This document shows positions 52,371 to 61,946 of a DNA stretch of 64,000 nucleotides, in pieces. A program made the translations under genes and the position numbers. Within the stretch, counting starts at the first letter, position 1. Every line of letters begins with the position of its first letter. Origin of the DNA: Planctomycetota bacterium (lineage in GTDB: Bacteria > Planctomycetota > Planctomycetia > Pirellulales > PALSA-1355); the NCBI GenBank assembly GCA_003389325.1, contig QQVE01000030.1, positions 124,001-188,000 on the forward strand, given 5' to 3'. The notes under the pieces are model-generated. The model was given only the letters and a program-made list of their open reading frames with translations. It ran no database searches and was not told the origin of the DNA.

Positions 52371-53773
52371 ATTCGCCGGCCGCCGACGCTCGGCCCCGCA
52401 TCACGATCGTGGGCGGCGGGCTGGCCGGATTGGCGGCGGCCGTCGCTCTTGCCGAATCGGACTGCCAGGTCGAACTCTTCGAAGCCCGGCGGAGCCTCGG
52501 CGGCCGAGCGGGTTCGTTCCGCGATCCGGCCACCGGCGAACAGGTCGATCATTGCCAGCACGTCAGCATGGGCTGCTGCACCAACCTGGCCGACTTGTGC
52601 CGGCGGATCGGCGTCGGCGATGCCTTTCGCCGCATCGATACCCTGCACTTTGTCGGTCCCGACGGTAGCTGGTATGACCTGAAGGCCTCGCGTTTGCCGG
52701 CGCCCTTGCACCTGGCTCCGGCGTTCTGGCGCATGAAGTATCTCAGCGCCGCCGAGCGCTATCGCATCGGCCGAGCGATGTGGAAGCTCATGCGAGAAAC
52801 GCCGCATGACTTGGACACGGCTCCGAGCGTCGGCCGGTGGCTGCGGATGCAGAGACAGTCGACGCGAGCCATCGAGCAGTTTTGGGGCGTGATCCTCACG
52901 AGCGCCCTGGGCGAAGATCTCGATCGGGCTTCGCTTCCGGCCGCACGGAAGGTGATCGTCGACGGCTTTCTATCCGCCCGCGACGGCTATGTCGTTGAAG
53001 TGCCCGAGGTGCCGCTAAGCGCCCTGTACGGCGCGACGCTTGAACGCTGGTTGACGGAGCACGGCGTGGGCGTGCATCTCGGCACGCCGGTGCGCTGCGT
53101 ATCCATTGCCGACGGGCCGCGCGTGGACACGGCCGATGGTACGCGACGGCCCGACTATGTTGTGCTGGCGGTGCCCTGGTTCAAGCTGGCGGAAATGGTC
53201 GATGCGAGCCTTGCCGAAGCGTGGCCCTGGCTGGCCGAACTCTCGAGAGTGGAAGCCTCGCCGATCACGGGCGTGCATCTGTGGTTCGATCGGCCAATCG
53301 CTTCGGTGGATCATGCCGTGATCGTGGGCCGTCTGAGCCAATGGATGTTTCGCCGCAGTTCGTCGGGGGCGTCAGCGGAGGGGCACTACTATCAGGTCGT
53401 CATCAGTGCCTCGCGGGGCCTGGCCGGCCGGGAAAAAGACGACGTCGTGGCCGAAGTCTGCCGCGAGCTTGGAGAGATTTTCCCCGAGGCCCGCGATGCC
53501 GAGCTGCTTCGGTCGCGGATTGTGACGGACCGCGCCGCTGTGTTTTCGGCCCGGCCCGGCTTCGAGCAGCTTCGTCCGGCTCAGGGTACTGCGATTCCCG
53601 GCGTGCTGCTGGCCGGCGATTGGACGGATACCGGTTGGCCCGCCACGATGGAGAGCGCCGTGCGCAGCGGTTATCTAACGGCCGAGGCGATTCTGGCGGC
53701 GGTGGGCCGCACGGATTCCTGGGTACGCCCCGATCTTCCCCGGGGCTGGTTGGCGAGCCGATTGATCCGTTAG
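52367..53773 (+). CDS. hpnE: hydroxysqualene dehydroxylase, HpnE
   Basis: A 468-residue FAD-dependent amine-oxidase-type protein that reduces hydroxysqualene to squalene. Nucleotide loop VGGGLAGLAAA (15-25), then the adjacent motif LFEARRSLGGRAGS, and the C-terminal FAD site GVLLAGDWTDTGWPATMESAVRSGY (about 417-441). Its ATG overlaps the hpnD stop (ATGA). The gene completes the hpnCDE operon for squalene. Confidence 0.94.
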   Translation: MNSPAADARPRITIVGGGLAGLAAAVALAESDCQVELFEARRSLGGRAGSFRDPATGEQVDHCQHVSMGCCTNLADLCRRIGVGDAFRRIDTLHFVGPDGSWYDLKASRLPAPLHLAPAFWRMKYLSAAERYRIGRAMWKLMRETPHDLDTAPSVGRWLRMQRQSTRAIEQFWGVILTSALGEDLDRASLPAARKVIVDGFLSARDGYVVEVPEVPLSALYGATLERWLTEHGVGVHLGTPVRCVSIADGPRVDTADGTRRPDYVVLAVPWFKLAEMVDASLAEAWPWLAELSRVEASPITGVHLWFDRPIASVDHAVIVGRLSQWMFRRSSSGASAEGHYYQVVISASRGLAGREKDDVVAEVCRELGEIFPEARDAELLRSRIVTDRAAVFSARPGFEQLRPAQGTAIPGVLLAGDWTDTGWPATMESAVRSGYLTAEAILAAVGRTDSWVRPDLPRGWLASRLIR

Positions 53774-53782
53774 TGCAGAGGG

Positions 53783-56620
53783 TCAACCGTCGACCGACCA
53801 CTCACCCGCACCGCCATCGGCGGCCCAGCGCAAGAAGCGTTCGACCTCGCGCACTTCGGCAGGGTCTTCGAACAGGACGTCGTTGGCCCCCAGTATCTTC
53901 CGGCGAGCGGCCCGGCGGCAGTCGACATCGGTGCCCAGCCGCACGGCTGCCTCGACGTAAGCCTCGGTCGAATCGACGATCCAGTCGTCCACGCTCATCT
54001 TCTGGTACAGGGCATACGTGATGCGCCCTTTCAGCAGCGGTCCCGGCAGCGTGACGATGGGGGTGCCGACGGCCAACGCCTCGTAGCTGGTGTTGCCACC
54101 GCCGAAATGCAGCGTGTCGAGCGAAACGTCGGCCAGAGCATTGAGGTGCAGAAAGTCCGCATTCGGCTGCGGCGGGAGGAAACGGATCCGGTCGGCGACA
54201 TCCGGCATCGTGCGGGCGAATCGTTCTTGGACCAGCCGCGTCCACGTCGGCCGGCGTCCTTCGAGGAGGATCAACTCGCCGTGGGGATCGCGCCGCAGGA
54301 TCTCGGCCAGCACCGCGTCGAACTCAGGGTGCAACTTGAAGAGCGTTTGCGGGCAAAGATACACATGACGGTCCGGGTCGAGCCCGAACCATTCGCGCGA
54401 GCGGTCGCCCTCTAGCCGGGGCCGGTAGTAGTACGTGCCCAGGTTGGCCAGCCGCGCGAGACGTTCGGTGTAGTGAACCTCCGCCCCGGGCGTATCCAAG
54501 TGGCGGCCCGAAACGAAGTAGTCCATCGACGCGTTGCCGGTGGTGACCGGATGTCCCCACGTGACACATTGCACCGGCGCCAGGCGCGATAGAGCCAACG
54601 TGTAGGTCATGGCGTTCATGCCCACGTCGGCAAAGAACAGGACGTCGAGCTTCAGGTCGGCAATTTGATTGCGCGTCGCTTCGAGCGATCCGGTTGGCTC
54701 GACGAGTTGATCGGCTGCCTGGCGGAAAGCGTCGGCCATTGGGTCGCGATGGTGACCCAGCGCGATGACGGTGACCTCGAACTGCTCGCGGTCGAGCATC
54801 TGGATGCGACCCAGGTTGAGGCGCCCGATCGTGTGATCGCAGAAATGAGAGGAGAGGAAACCGACGTGGATGCGGCCGCCCGCGGCGCGGCGTTTGCCCT
54901 TGGCAACCGACTGGGGCGCACGGTAGAGCCTGCTGAGCTTACGCTGCAACTGGCAATCGTCGAAGCCCTGGTACGCGGCGAAGAAGTTGGTGGGCACGGG
55001 CGTGCGTGTGGCGTCGACCTGCACGTTGTCGGCCAGCAACCGATCGATGCTATTCAGCATCCGCTGACGGTGCCGCGGCACCTCGTCGAGCGAGGCATAC
55101 ACGATCGGCAAGGCCGTGGCCAGCATCACGCGATTGACGTCGGCCGGCGCGAGCTGCTGGGCCTTCTCCAGATGCCCGATTCCCTCCTCGAACCTGCCGA
55201 AGTTGATCAACATGTAGCCGAGGTTCTGATGTGCCGGGGCAAACGATTCGTCGACGGCCAGGGCCTGGTTGTACGAGGCCTCGGCCAGATCCTGGCGATT
55301 GAAGTCCTGCTGGGCGTTGCCGAGATGGTTGTGGATGTGCGGCGACTGGGGGCGCGCCGCGGCCGCCTGGGCGAGCAGCTCGACGGCGTGTGCGAATCGC
55401 CCCTGTTGCTGGGCCTGCAAGCCGGACTGCACGAGCCGCGTGACTTCTGCGTCGGAGATCGTCCCTGGGGCGAGGGGGTCGGCCGCTTGCCCGCTTGCGC
55501 GAACAACGGTCATTCGGTGCGGCAGTTTGCCCGGCGGCGGCACGACCCACACGTCCTTGGCGTCATCCTGAGAGGGATAGGGTCCGGTGATCGACACGCA
55601 GCGCGTTTGGGGCAGCACTTGCACGTCGAAGATCTCTTCCACGCCCGTTTCAAACTCGAGGAAAGCCACGGTCTTGCCCGCACGCAGATCCACGACTGCA
55701 ACGGCACACTTCAGTTCATCGCGATGCTCGGCGATGGGCACGCCGCCGAAGACGGCCGTCTCGCGAATGCGCGATAGGCCCACGAAGGCGTAGTGTTGAT
55801 GGAAGGCCAGGCCGCGCGTGTAGCCGGGCATGCTGTCGACGACGTCGCGGCGCCCGCTCGCGCGGTCCACGGTCTCGAGCGTGCCGCGGCCCGAGTTGAG
55901 GAGCCACAGCCGATCGCCGTACACCCGGGGCGAGTGCGGCATGGACAGTCCGCGGCAAACCGCCTGACCGCTGTCGACGTCCAGCAGGCAGCCGCTGTTG
56001 CCCTTGATCGGTCGCCACCCGGCCGGTTCGTTCGACTCGGCCATCGCGGTCACGAACTTCGGGCGTCCCTCCTCGAGTGCCAGCCCGTTGAGGTGGCAGC
56101 GATCGTTGCCGGCCAGCTCGGTGATGAAGGGGGGCTGCCAACGCGGGACGAAACTAAACGCGTCGTCGAGCGTGCACAGGCAGGAGAAGAGCGTATTGAC
56201 GACCCAAAGCTCGTCGCCAACCCAGGCCATCTCGTGGCCGTGGATGTTGCCGGTGATGAAGGATTTTCGGGCCAGGTAGCAGGCGTCGTAGGTGCTGGGC
56301 GGATCGAGTCGCGGAGCGAATTCCGAGGCAGACTGCAGAAACCAGATGACGCCCCGACTGCCTACGGCCAATTGACGGGGATGCACGGCCAAGCCCATGG
56401 CCTGCTCGAAGTTGTGCAGCGAGATATGCAGCCCGGCCGGCGTCGTGCCCACGGCGACGAGCTTTCCTGCCTGGTAGGTCGAGATGAGCAGCGACACCTC
56501 CAGGTCCTCGATGATGCCCGAGAATTGGCTTGAGTGGCGATACCGCAACTCGCGATATCGCCCCTCCGGCGGAGGCTGGCTCGGGTGGTCCGACTCCTGT
56601 CGTGGGCCTTGCGGTTGCAT
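53783..56620 (-). CDS. TIGR03032-TPR-OGT (GT41) fusion protein
   Basis: A 945-residue protein in three parts. Residues about 30-360 are a beta-propeller-like TIGR03032 domain (SVLISTYQAGKLV-like start, NTLFSCLCTLDDAFSFVPRW, NGLALEEGRPKFVTAM). Residues about 385-520 contain TPR repeats (NHLGNAQQDFNRQDLAEASYNQAL and AHQNLGYMLINFGRFEEG). Residues about 570-945 are the OGT/SPINDLY type glycosyltransferase (GFLSSHFCDHTIGRL, then DVLFFADVGMNAMTY, SLDTLHFGGGNTSYEAL). OGT transfers GlcNAc to Ser/Thr; TIGR03032 is uncharacterised. Start at ATG 56620. It converges with hpnE. Confidence 0.85.
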   Translation of the reverse strand: MQPQGPRQESDHPSQPPPEGRYRELRYRHSSQFSGIIEDLEVSLLISTYQAGKLVAVGTTPAGLHISLHNFEQAMGLAVHPRQLAVGSRGVIWFLQSASEFAPRLDPPSTYDACYLARKSFITGNIHGHEMAWVGDELWVVNTLFSCLCTLDDAFSFVPRWQPPFITELAGNDRCHLNGLALEEGRPKFVTAMAESNEPAGWRPIKGNSGCLLDVDSGQAVCRGLSMPHSPRVYGDRLWLLNSGRGTLETVDRASGRRDVVDSMPGYTRGLAFHQHYAFVGLSRIRETAVFGGVPIAEHRDELKCAVAVVDLRAGKTVAFLEFETGVEEIFDVQVLPQTRCVSITGPYPSQDDAKDVWVVPPPGKLPHRMTVVRASGQAADPLAPGTISDAEVTRLVQSGLQAQQQGRFAHAVELLAQAAAARPQSPHIHNHLGNAQQDFNRQDLAEASYNQALAVDESFAPAHQNLGYMLINFGRFEEGIGHLEKAQQLAPADVNRVMLATALPIVYASLDEVPRHRQRMLNSIDRLLADNVQVDATRTPVPTNFFAAYQGFDDCQLQRKLSRLYRAPQSVAKGKRRAAGGRIHVGFLSSHFCDHTIGRLNLGRIQMLDREQFEVTVIALGHHRDPMADAFRQAADQLVEPTGSLEATRNQIADLKLDVLFFADVGMNAMTYTLALSRLAPVQCVTWGHPVTTGNASMDYFVSGRHLDTPGAEVHYTERLARLANLGTYYYRPRLEGDRSREWFGLDPDRHVYLCPQTLFKLHPEFDAVLAEILRRDPHGELILLEGRRPTWTRLVQERFARTMPDVADRIRFLPPQPNADFLHLNALADVSLDTLHFGGGNTSYEALAVGTPIVTLPGPLLKGRITYALYQKMSVDDWIVDSTEAYVEAAVRLGTDVDCRRAARRKILGANDVLFEDPAEVREVERFLRWAADGGAGEWSVDG

Positions 56621-56871
56621 GTCGTTCGCTAACGAGTTTCTGATGGAGTGCCGCGTAAGGCGCTCATTATGGAGCGCCGTGCGGCCGAGGGCCATCGACC
56701 TGGAACGATGCGGCGCAACACGTTGCTACGTCGGGAGCGAGTGCATTTTACGAGGCTCCGTGCCGCCGAGCGCCTTTTCTTGCGGGAGAAATTTCACCAC
56801 AATGACGATTGCCAAGCAGGCGCAGGCGAATCGTCGCCGGCCGAGGTACGCAGATTCTAGGAGCCAATACG

Positions 56872-57243
56872 ATGCTGACGCTAAACGAGACCGCCGGAGG
56901 CAAAGTCCTGGAGATCAAACTCAGCGGCAAGCTGAGCAAGGAGGACTATCAGCACTTCGTGCCGAAGGTTGAGGAATTGATCAAGCAGCACGGCAAGGTA
57001 CGCATCCTGATGCAGATGCACGACTTTCATGGCTGGGAAGCCGCCGCCCTGTGGGAAGACATCAAGTTCGACGTCAAGCACTTCAGCGACATCGAGCGAT
57101 TGGCCATGGTCGGCGACAGCAAGTGGGAAGCCGGCATGGCCGCCTTCTGCAAGCCATTCACCACGGCCAAGGTCCAATATTTCGACGAGGCCAAGCTCAC
57201 CGAGGCCCAGGCCTGGATCAACGAAGGACTGGCCGCGGCATAG
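56872..57243 (+). CDS. STAS/SpoIIAA-like protein
   Basis: A 123-residue protein of the SpoIIAA-like (STAS-related) family: EIKLSGKLSKEDYQHFVPKVEELI (about 14-37), VRILMQMHDFHGWEAAALWEDIKFD (about 43-68) and a C-terminal AQAWINEGL. Such single-domain proteins are found in many bacteria with unclear roles; the phosphorylatable Ser of anti-anti-sigma factors is not evident. Ribosome site TAGGAG before the ATG at 56872. It lies 97 bases before zwf but no link is evident. Confidence 0.85.
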   Translation: MLTLNETAGGKVLEIKLSGKLSKEDYQHFVPKVEELIKQHGKVRILMQMHDFHGWEAAALWEDIKFDVKHFSDIERLAMVGDSKWEAGMAAFCKPFTTAKVQYFDEAKLTEAQAWINEGLAAA

Positions 57244-57340
57244 CATGGAAGGCGCAGGCGGATACGCGATAAGTGCCATGTTCGCGCTTGCGCGATCATG
57301 CGGAACGCCTCGACACGCATAGTTCTTTGAACGGATTTGT

Positions 57341-58795
57341 ATGGCCACTACGCTGGTGATCTTCGGGGCCTCGGGCGACCTGACCAGTCGCAAGTTGGTG
57401 CCGGCACTGTACCAACTGTTTCGCAAGAAGCGGTTGCCCGAGAAGACGCAAGTCGTCGGCTTCTCGCGCACGAAGTTCAGCGACGAGGACTGGCAGCACG
57501 AACTGGCCGAGTCGACGGCCAAATTCGTGGGCGACGACTTTGACGCGGAGTTGTGGCGCCAGTTCGCGTCGATGATCCACTATCAACCGGGCGACATCAA
57601 GGAGCCCGAAGACTTCGAAGCCTTGCACCGCCGGCTCCACGAGCTCGAGGAGTCGAGCGACGTGACGCGCGTCTATTACCTGTCGACGGCGCCGCGGTTC
57701 TACAAGCCGGCGATCGAGCGCATCGGCGCCTGCGGGCTGGCCGACGAGGTGAACGGTCCGCGGCGTATCGTGATCGAGAAGCCCTTCGGCCGGGACGCCG
57801 AGTCGGCCCACGACTTGAACGAGGCGGTGCACGGCGTCTTCAAAGAGCGGCAAGTGTATCGCATCGATCACTATCTCGGCAAAGAGACAGTGCAGAATAT
57901 GCTCGTGCTGCGCTTTGCCAATACGATCTTCGAGCCGGTGTGGAATCGCAACTACATCGATCACGTGCAGATCACCGTGGCCGAGGAAGTGACCGTCGGC
58001 CGCCGCGGCGAGTTTTACGACCAGACCGGCGTGCTGCGCGACATGTTCCAGAATCACCTGTTGCAGCTCCTGATGACCACGGCCATGGAAGCGCCCGTGC
58101 GCTTCGAAGCCGAGGCGGTGCGCGACGAGAAGGTGAAGGTGCTGCGCGCCATCTCGCCGCTATTGCCCGAGGCGGTGGCCAGCGACACGCTTCGCGGCCA
58201 GTATCGCGGTTATCTCGATACGCCGGGCGTGGCCGAAGGCAGCCAGACGGCGACGTTCGCGGCCGTGAAGCTGGCCGTGGACAATTGGCGTTGGCAAGGC
58301 GTGCCGTTCTATCTGCGCAGCGGCAAGGCCATGTCGTGCCGCACGACGCAAATCGTGATCCAGTTCCGCAATCCGCCCACGATGGTCTTCAGCAACGGCA
58401 GCGTCGATACCTGCCAGGCCAACCGACTGGTGATCCAGATTCAGCCGGCCGAAGGCATTCAGTTGCACTTTCAGACCAAGGTGCCCGATCAGGGCATGCG
58501 GTTGCGGCTGACGGACCTCGATTTCGACTTCAATCGCGAGTTCTCCGGCGTCATGCCCGAGGCGTACGAGCGGCTGCTGCTGGACGCCTTTCAGGGCGAC
58601 GCGAGCCTGTTTGCACGCAGCGACGAGGTGGAACTCGCTTGGGGGATCATCGATCCGATTCTGTCGGCCTGGGAGTCGACGAGCGATCCGCCCCTGGACA
58701 TGTATGAGCCGGAATTGTGGGGGCCCGAGCGGGCCGTGGAATGGATGCACGCCCAGGGCCGGCAGTGGTTCGATACCTGCCCAGTGTTGAGCTGA
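57341..58795 (+). CDS. zwf: glucose-6-phosphate 1-dehydrogenase
   Basis: Zwf oxidises glucose 6-phosphate with NADP, the first step of the oxidative pentose phosphate pathway. The 484-residue protein has the nucleotide motif FGASGDLTSRKL (8-19), EKPFG (146-150) and the active-site RIDHYLGKE (174-182, catalytic His near 177 and Lys181). Later family blocks (FYLRSGKAM, ETLLLDA-like EAYERLLLDAFQGD) are present. Length is normal. No pentose-phosphate partners follow. Confidence 0.97.
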   Translation: MATTLVIFGASGDLTSRKLVPALYQLFRKKRLPEKTQVVGFSRTKFSDEDWQHELAESTAKFVGDDFDAELWRQFASMIHYQPGDIKEPEDFEALHRRLHELEESSDVTRVYYLSTAPRFYKPAIERIGACGLADEVNGPRRIVIEKPFGRDAESAHDLNEAVHGVFKERQVYRIDHYLGKETVQNMLVLRFANTIFEPVWNRNYIDHVQITVAEEVTVGRRGEFYDQTGVLRDMFQNHLLQLLMTTAMEAPVRFEAEAVRDEKVKVLRAISPLLPEAVASDTLRGQYRGYLDTPGVAEGSQTATFAAVKLAVDNWRWQGVPFYLRSGKAMSCRTTQIVIQFRNPPTMVFSNGSVDTCQANRLVIQIQPAEGIQLHFQTKVPDQGMRLRLTDLDFDFNREFSGVMPEAYERLLLDAFQGDASLFARSDEVELAWGIIDPILSAWESTSDPPLDMYEPELWGPERAVEWMHAQGRQWFDTCPVLS

Positions 58796-58874
58796 TTTCC
58801 CCTCGCGCGCCGCTCAGACTACGATGGTTGGGCAGTCCTGGCCAACCATCGCTCCTCGCAGTTCTTCACACGCC

Positions 58875-60311
58875 ATGATTCACGCTTCTGCATCTCGCCG
58901 CGTCGGATTTCTACTCGCCTTGCTCTGCTGTCCGCTCGTGGCGGCTGCCGCCGACGAGGAAAAGAAGGCCGATCCGCCGAACATCGTGATTCTCTTCGCC
59001 GACGACCTTGGCTATGGCGATCTGGGATGCTTCGGCCATCCGACGATCGCCACGCCCAACCTCGACCGCATGGCCCGCGAAGGATTGCGGCTCACGCAGT
59101 TCTACGTGGCTGAGTGCGTCTGCACGCCCAGCCGTGCGGCGCTGTTGACCGGGCGGCTGCCGATTCGCAACGGCATGTGCAGCGATACGAAGCGGGTGCT
59201 GTTTACCGACTCGCTGGGCGGGTTGCCCGAGGGAGAGATCACGATTGCCGACACGCTCAAGGGCAAAGGTTACGCCACGGCCTGCGTGGGCAAATGGCAC
59301 TTGGGCCACCTGCCGCAGTTTCTCCCCACCCGGCAAGGCTTCGACTCGTACTACGGGATTCCCTACAGCAACGACATGAAGCCCACGGTGCTGTTGCGCG
59401 GGGCCACGGTGATCGAAGATCCGGCCGACCAGACCACGCTTACCAAACGCTACACGGCCGAGGCGGTGAGCTTTATCCGCCAGAACCGCGACCAACCGTT
59501 CTTCCTCTACATGCCGCACAACTTTCCGCACGTGCCGCTGTTCGCCAGCGACGACTTCAAGGACAAGAGCCTGCGCGGCCTGTACGGTGGCGTGGTCGAA
59601 GAGCTCGACTGGAGCGTCGGCCAGGTGCTCGACACACTGCGCGAGCTAGAGCTCGACAAAAAAACGCTCGTGTTCTTCACCAGCGACAACGGCCCCTGGC
59701 TGATCAAGAACCGCAACGGCGGCTCGGCCGGTCTGTTGCGTGGCGGCAAGGGGAGCACCTGGGAAGGCGGCATGCGCGAGCCGACGATTGCCTGGTGGCC
59801 GGGCACGATTCCCGCTGGCGGAGTCTCGCGCGAACTGGGCTGCACGACCGACTTATTGGCCACGATTAGTGCGCTGGTCGACGCCCCGCTGCCCGACGAC
59901 CGCGTGCTCGACTCGTACGATTTGGGGCCGGTGCTGCTGGGCAAAGGCGAAAGCCCTCGCAAATCCATGCTGTACTATCGCGGCCGCAAGCTGATGGCCG
60001 CGCGTCTGGGGCCCTGGAAAGCCCATTTCATGACGCAGGCCGGCTACCGTCAGGCGAATCCGGAAGTTCACGATCCTCCGCTACTGTTCCACCTGGAGCA
60101 CGATCCGTCGGAGAAGTACAACGTGGCCAAGGACCATCCCGACGTGATCGCCGACATTCGCAAGCTCGTCTCGGAGCACGAAGCCAATCTGAACGCGCCA
60201 CCGTCACAGATGGAGATACGCCAGACGGGCAGCACTCGTGCTTCTGCGAATCGGGGATCGCGCAGGTTCACGAGGCGAACATCGAGCGAACGGGCTGCCC
60301 GAGGGAAGTAG
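58875..60311 (+). CDS. FGly-dependent sulfatase, 3' end running into mfnE
   Basis: A 478-residue exported sulfatase. Signal peptide 1-26; metal site FADDLGYGD (41-49, Asp43/Asp44); formylglycine motif CTPSRAALLTG (C83, with CxPSR); GKWHLGH, HNFPHVPL and SDNGPW segments. Sulfatase-like sequence ends near residue 448 (nt about 60218); the last 30 residues, Arg/Ser-rich, are simply antisense of mfnE. So the gene has lost its own stop and reads to 60311, overlapping the convergent gene by 244 bases. Substrate is unknown; sulfatases are abundant in planctomycetes. Confidence 0.9.
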   Translation: MIHASASRRVGFLLALLCCPLVAAAADEEKKADPPNIVILFADDLGYGDLGCFGHPTIATPNLDRMAREGLRLTQFYVAECVCTPSRAALLTGRLPIRNGMCSDTKRVLFTDSLGGLPEGEITIADTLKGKGYATACVGKWHLGHLPQFLPTRQGFDSYYGIPYSNDMKPTVLLRGATVIEDPADQTTLTKRYTAEAVSFIRQNRDQPFFLYMPHNFPHVPLFASDDFKDKSLRGLYGGVVEELDWSVGQVLDTLRELELDKKTLVFFTSDNGPWLIKNRNGGSAGLLRGGKGSTWEGGMREPTIAWWPGTIPAGGVSRELGCTTDLLATISALVDAPLPDDRVLDSYDLGPVLLGKGESPRKSMLYYRGRKLMAARLGPWKAHFMTQAGYRQANPEVHDPPLLFHLEHDPSEKYNVAKDHPDVIADIRKLVSEHEANLNAPPSQMEIRQTGSTRASANRGSRRFTRRTSSERAARGK

Positions 60312-60820
60312 GCATCGACAATTCCCTGTCGCGCTAGGCAGTCAATTGAGAGCGGCCCGTAGGGCAGCGTCGACTTGAGCAACACAAGCTCCGTCGCTTC
60401 CAACACGCTGGCCACGCGCGCAGCGATCGAATCGCTGGTGACGTCCCAGCTTTCCGGCAGCGACTCCGCCCGGCCCTGCTCCGAGCGCAAAAAGGGCTCG
60501 ACTTCGAGAATCTGGGGTGGGCTTCCCGGATCGCCGTCGATCTGACCAAGCGAATCCAGAACGCGAGCCTCGGGGAGTATCGCAGCGACGATGCCAGCCG
60601 AAAGGCTCATCGCTCGGATCGCGAGCCAGTGCGAGGCATCGTCCGGCAACTCCTGAACGCGGCTCAGCTCGCGAAGCTGCTCGACAAGCGTGCCGCCTCC
60701 GACGATGAGTACATTGGCTGCAAGCGGCTGCGCAGCGAGCCAGCGGCGAAACTGCGCGCACAGTTCTGGCCAGTTGAGCAGACTGCCGCCGAGTTTGATC
60801 ACGCGCACTGGGGGGGACAT
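60068..60820 (-). CDS. amino-acid-kinase-family protein, MfnE-like
   Basis: A 250-residue protein of the amino acid kinase family, opening with VIKLGGSLL (7-15) and LIVGGGTLVEQLREL (about 39-53). By family and neighbours it matches MfnE, the kinase that phosphorylates 5-(aminomethyl)furan-3-methanol phosphate in methanofuran synthesis. Recognisable kinase sequence ends near residue 205; the last 45 residues are antisense of the sulfatase coding region, since the stop lies 244 bases inside it. It is the third gene of the set mfnD-mfnF-mfnE on the minus strand, and 51 bases separate it from mfnF. Confidence 0.78.
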   Translation of the reverse strand: MSPPVRVIKLGGSLLNWPELCAQFRRWLAAQPLAANVLIVGGGTLVEQLRELSRVQELPDDASHWLAIRAMSLSAGIVAAILPEARVLDSLGQIDGDPGSPPQILEVEPFLRSEQGRAESLPESWDVTSDSIAARVASVLEATELVLLKSTLPYGPLSIDCLARQGIVDAYFPRAARSLDVRLVNLRDPRFAEARVLPVWRISICDGGAFRLASCSETSLRMSAITSGWSLATLYFSDGSCSRWNSSGGS

Positions 60821-60871
60821 GGTCGCTGCGCCGGCCGCGATGCGGCTCGGGCTAAACAGAAGAGGGGAGCA

Positions 60872-61882
60872 TCACTTCGGGCCTTCTTTGGCTAGCACGG
60901 CCAATGCGTGGGCCGGGCCGCAAGACGAGAGCTCGGGCCCCAACTCGCGGGTCAGCGAAACGATGCTGGTCTTGATCTTGGCTCGCTCGAGCACGGCCCG
61001 GGCCAGAAACTCGCCTTGGCCCGAGATCACGACCGTGTGCGGTGGCTGCTGCAGTCGGGCGACAAGCTGCGTGATAATCGAGGCGATCTTCTTGATCTGT
61101 GCGTCGGCCAGCGCTTCGGCGATGGCACGAGCGTCGGCGTCGGTGAAGACTTCGCGGTCGGCACAAATCGCCCGGGCCAACCGATCGTGGGCGAACTCCT
61201 TCGTGGCGGGCCGGCGATCGGCGGTGTCTTTACGCGAGGGGTCCTCGGGTAGCGCGTCCAAAGTGAGGTAGACGTCCCACATGGTGGCGAACACTTCATG
61301 CGCGAGGGGACACTTGCGCCCCCGCCAGGGGACAAGCTGGGTGATGGCACACACCGGCGTCCGCTGCACTCCGGTATAGATCAACTCGCCGTTGATCATG
61401 CGATTCGTGTCGGTCTTGCCAATGGTCACAGGCTGGCCGTCGACCAGGGGAATCAGATCGCAGGTCGTCGAGCCCACGTCCATGACCAGCCCCGAGCCGT
61501 CGGCAACATAGCGGCCGGCGAAGCTGGCCAGAGCGTGCCAGTTCGAGGCCGAGGCCAGCAGCGGCTGCCTCAAAGCGGCCTGCAGTGAGACGAGACGGCC
61601 GTTGGTCAGGTAGACGCGGGTGTGGCGGCCGTCGGCGGCCACGTTAAGGGCGTTGAGAATGAACTCCACCCCCTGGGCCTTGGTGCTGAAGCAGTCGGCC
61701 AGCTCGCCGGTCATCGTGGCGGCGATGTGCGTTGCCCGGGGCACCAGGGCAATCAAGGTGCGCAGCACGTCTACCAGGTGACGCGAGTCCTCCCACATCG
61801 GGAAAGGCTGCGAAACGGCGAACTGTTCGCCGTCAGCCGCCTTGATGTTGGCGCCCCCAATGTCGAGCGCGAGCCATTTCAT
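60872..61882 (-). CDS. MfnF-like protein (H4MPT-linked C1 transfer pathway)
   Basis: A 336-residue protein of the TIGR03123/MfnF family (hydantoinase/actin-like fold): LALDIGGANIKAADG (4-18), ATMTGELADCFSTKAQGVEFI, VMDVGSTTCDLIPLVDG and VVISGQGEFLARAVL. MfnF joins the furan unit to the tyramine-glutamate part of methanofuran; homologues occur in H4MPT-using methylotrophs and planctomycetes. The start is the ATG at 61882, where the family sequence begins. 51 bases separate it from mfnE and 64 from mfnD. Confidence 0.88.
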   Translation of the reverse strand: MKWLALDIGGANIKAADGEQFAVSQPFPMWEDSRHLVDVLRTLIALVPRATHIAATMTGELADCFSTKAQGVEFILNALNVAADGRHTRVYLTNGRLVSLQAALRQPLLASASNWHALASFAGRYVADGSGLVMDVGSTTCDLIPLVDGQPVTIGKTDTNRMINGELIYTGVQRTPVCAITQLVPWRGRKCPLAHEVFATMWDVYLTLDALPEDPSRKDTADRRPATKEFAHDRLARAICADREVFTDADARAIAEALADAQIKKIASIITQLVARLQQPPHTVVISGQGEFLARAVLERAKIKTSIVSLTRELGPELSSCGPAHALAVLAKEGPK

Positions 61883-61946
61883 AGAGAAAGCAGTCGGTCG
61901 TGGTTGGTTGGGAAAGCGTGCGGGTGCCCGTCGCCGACCGCGACCG

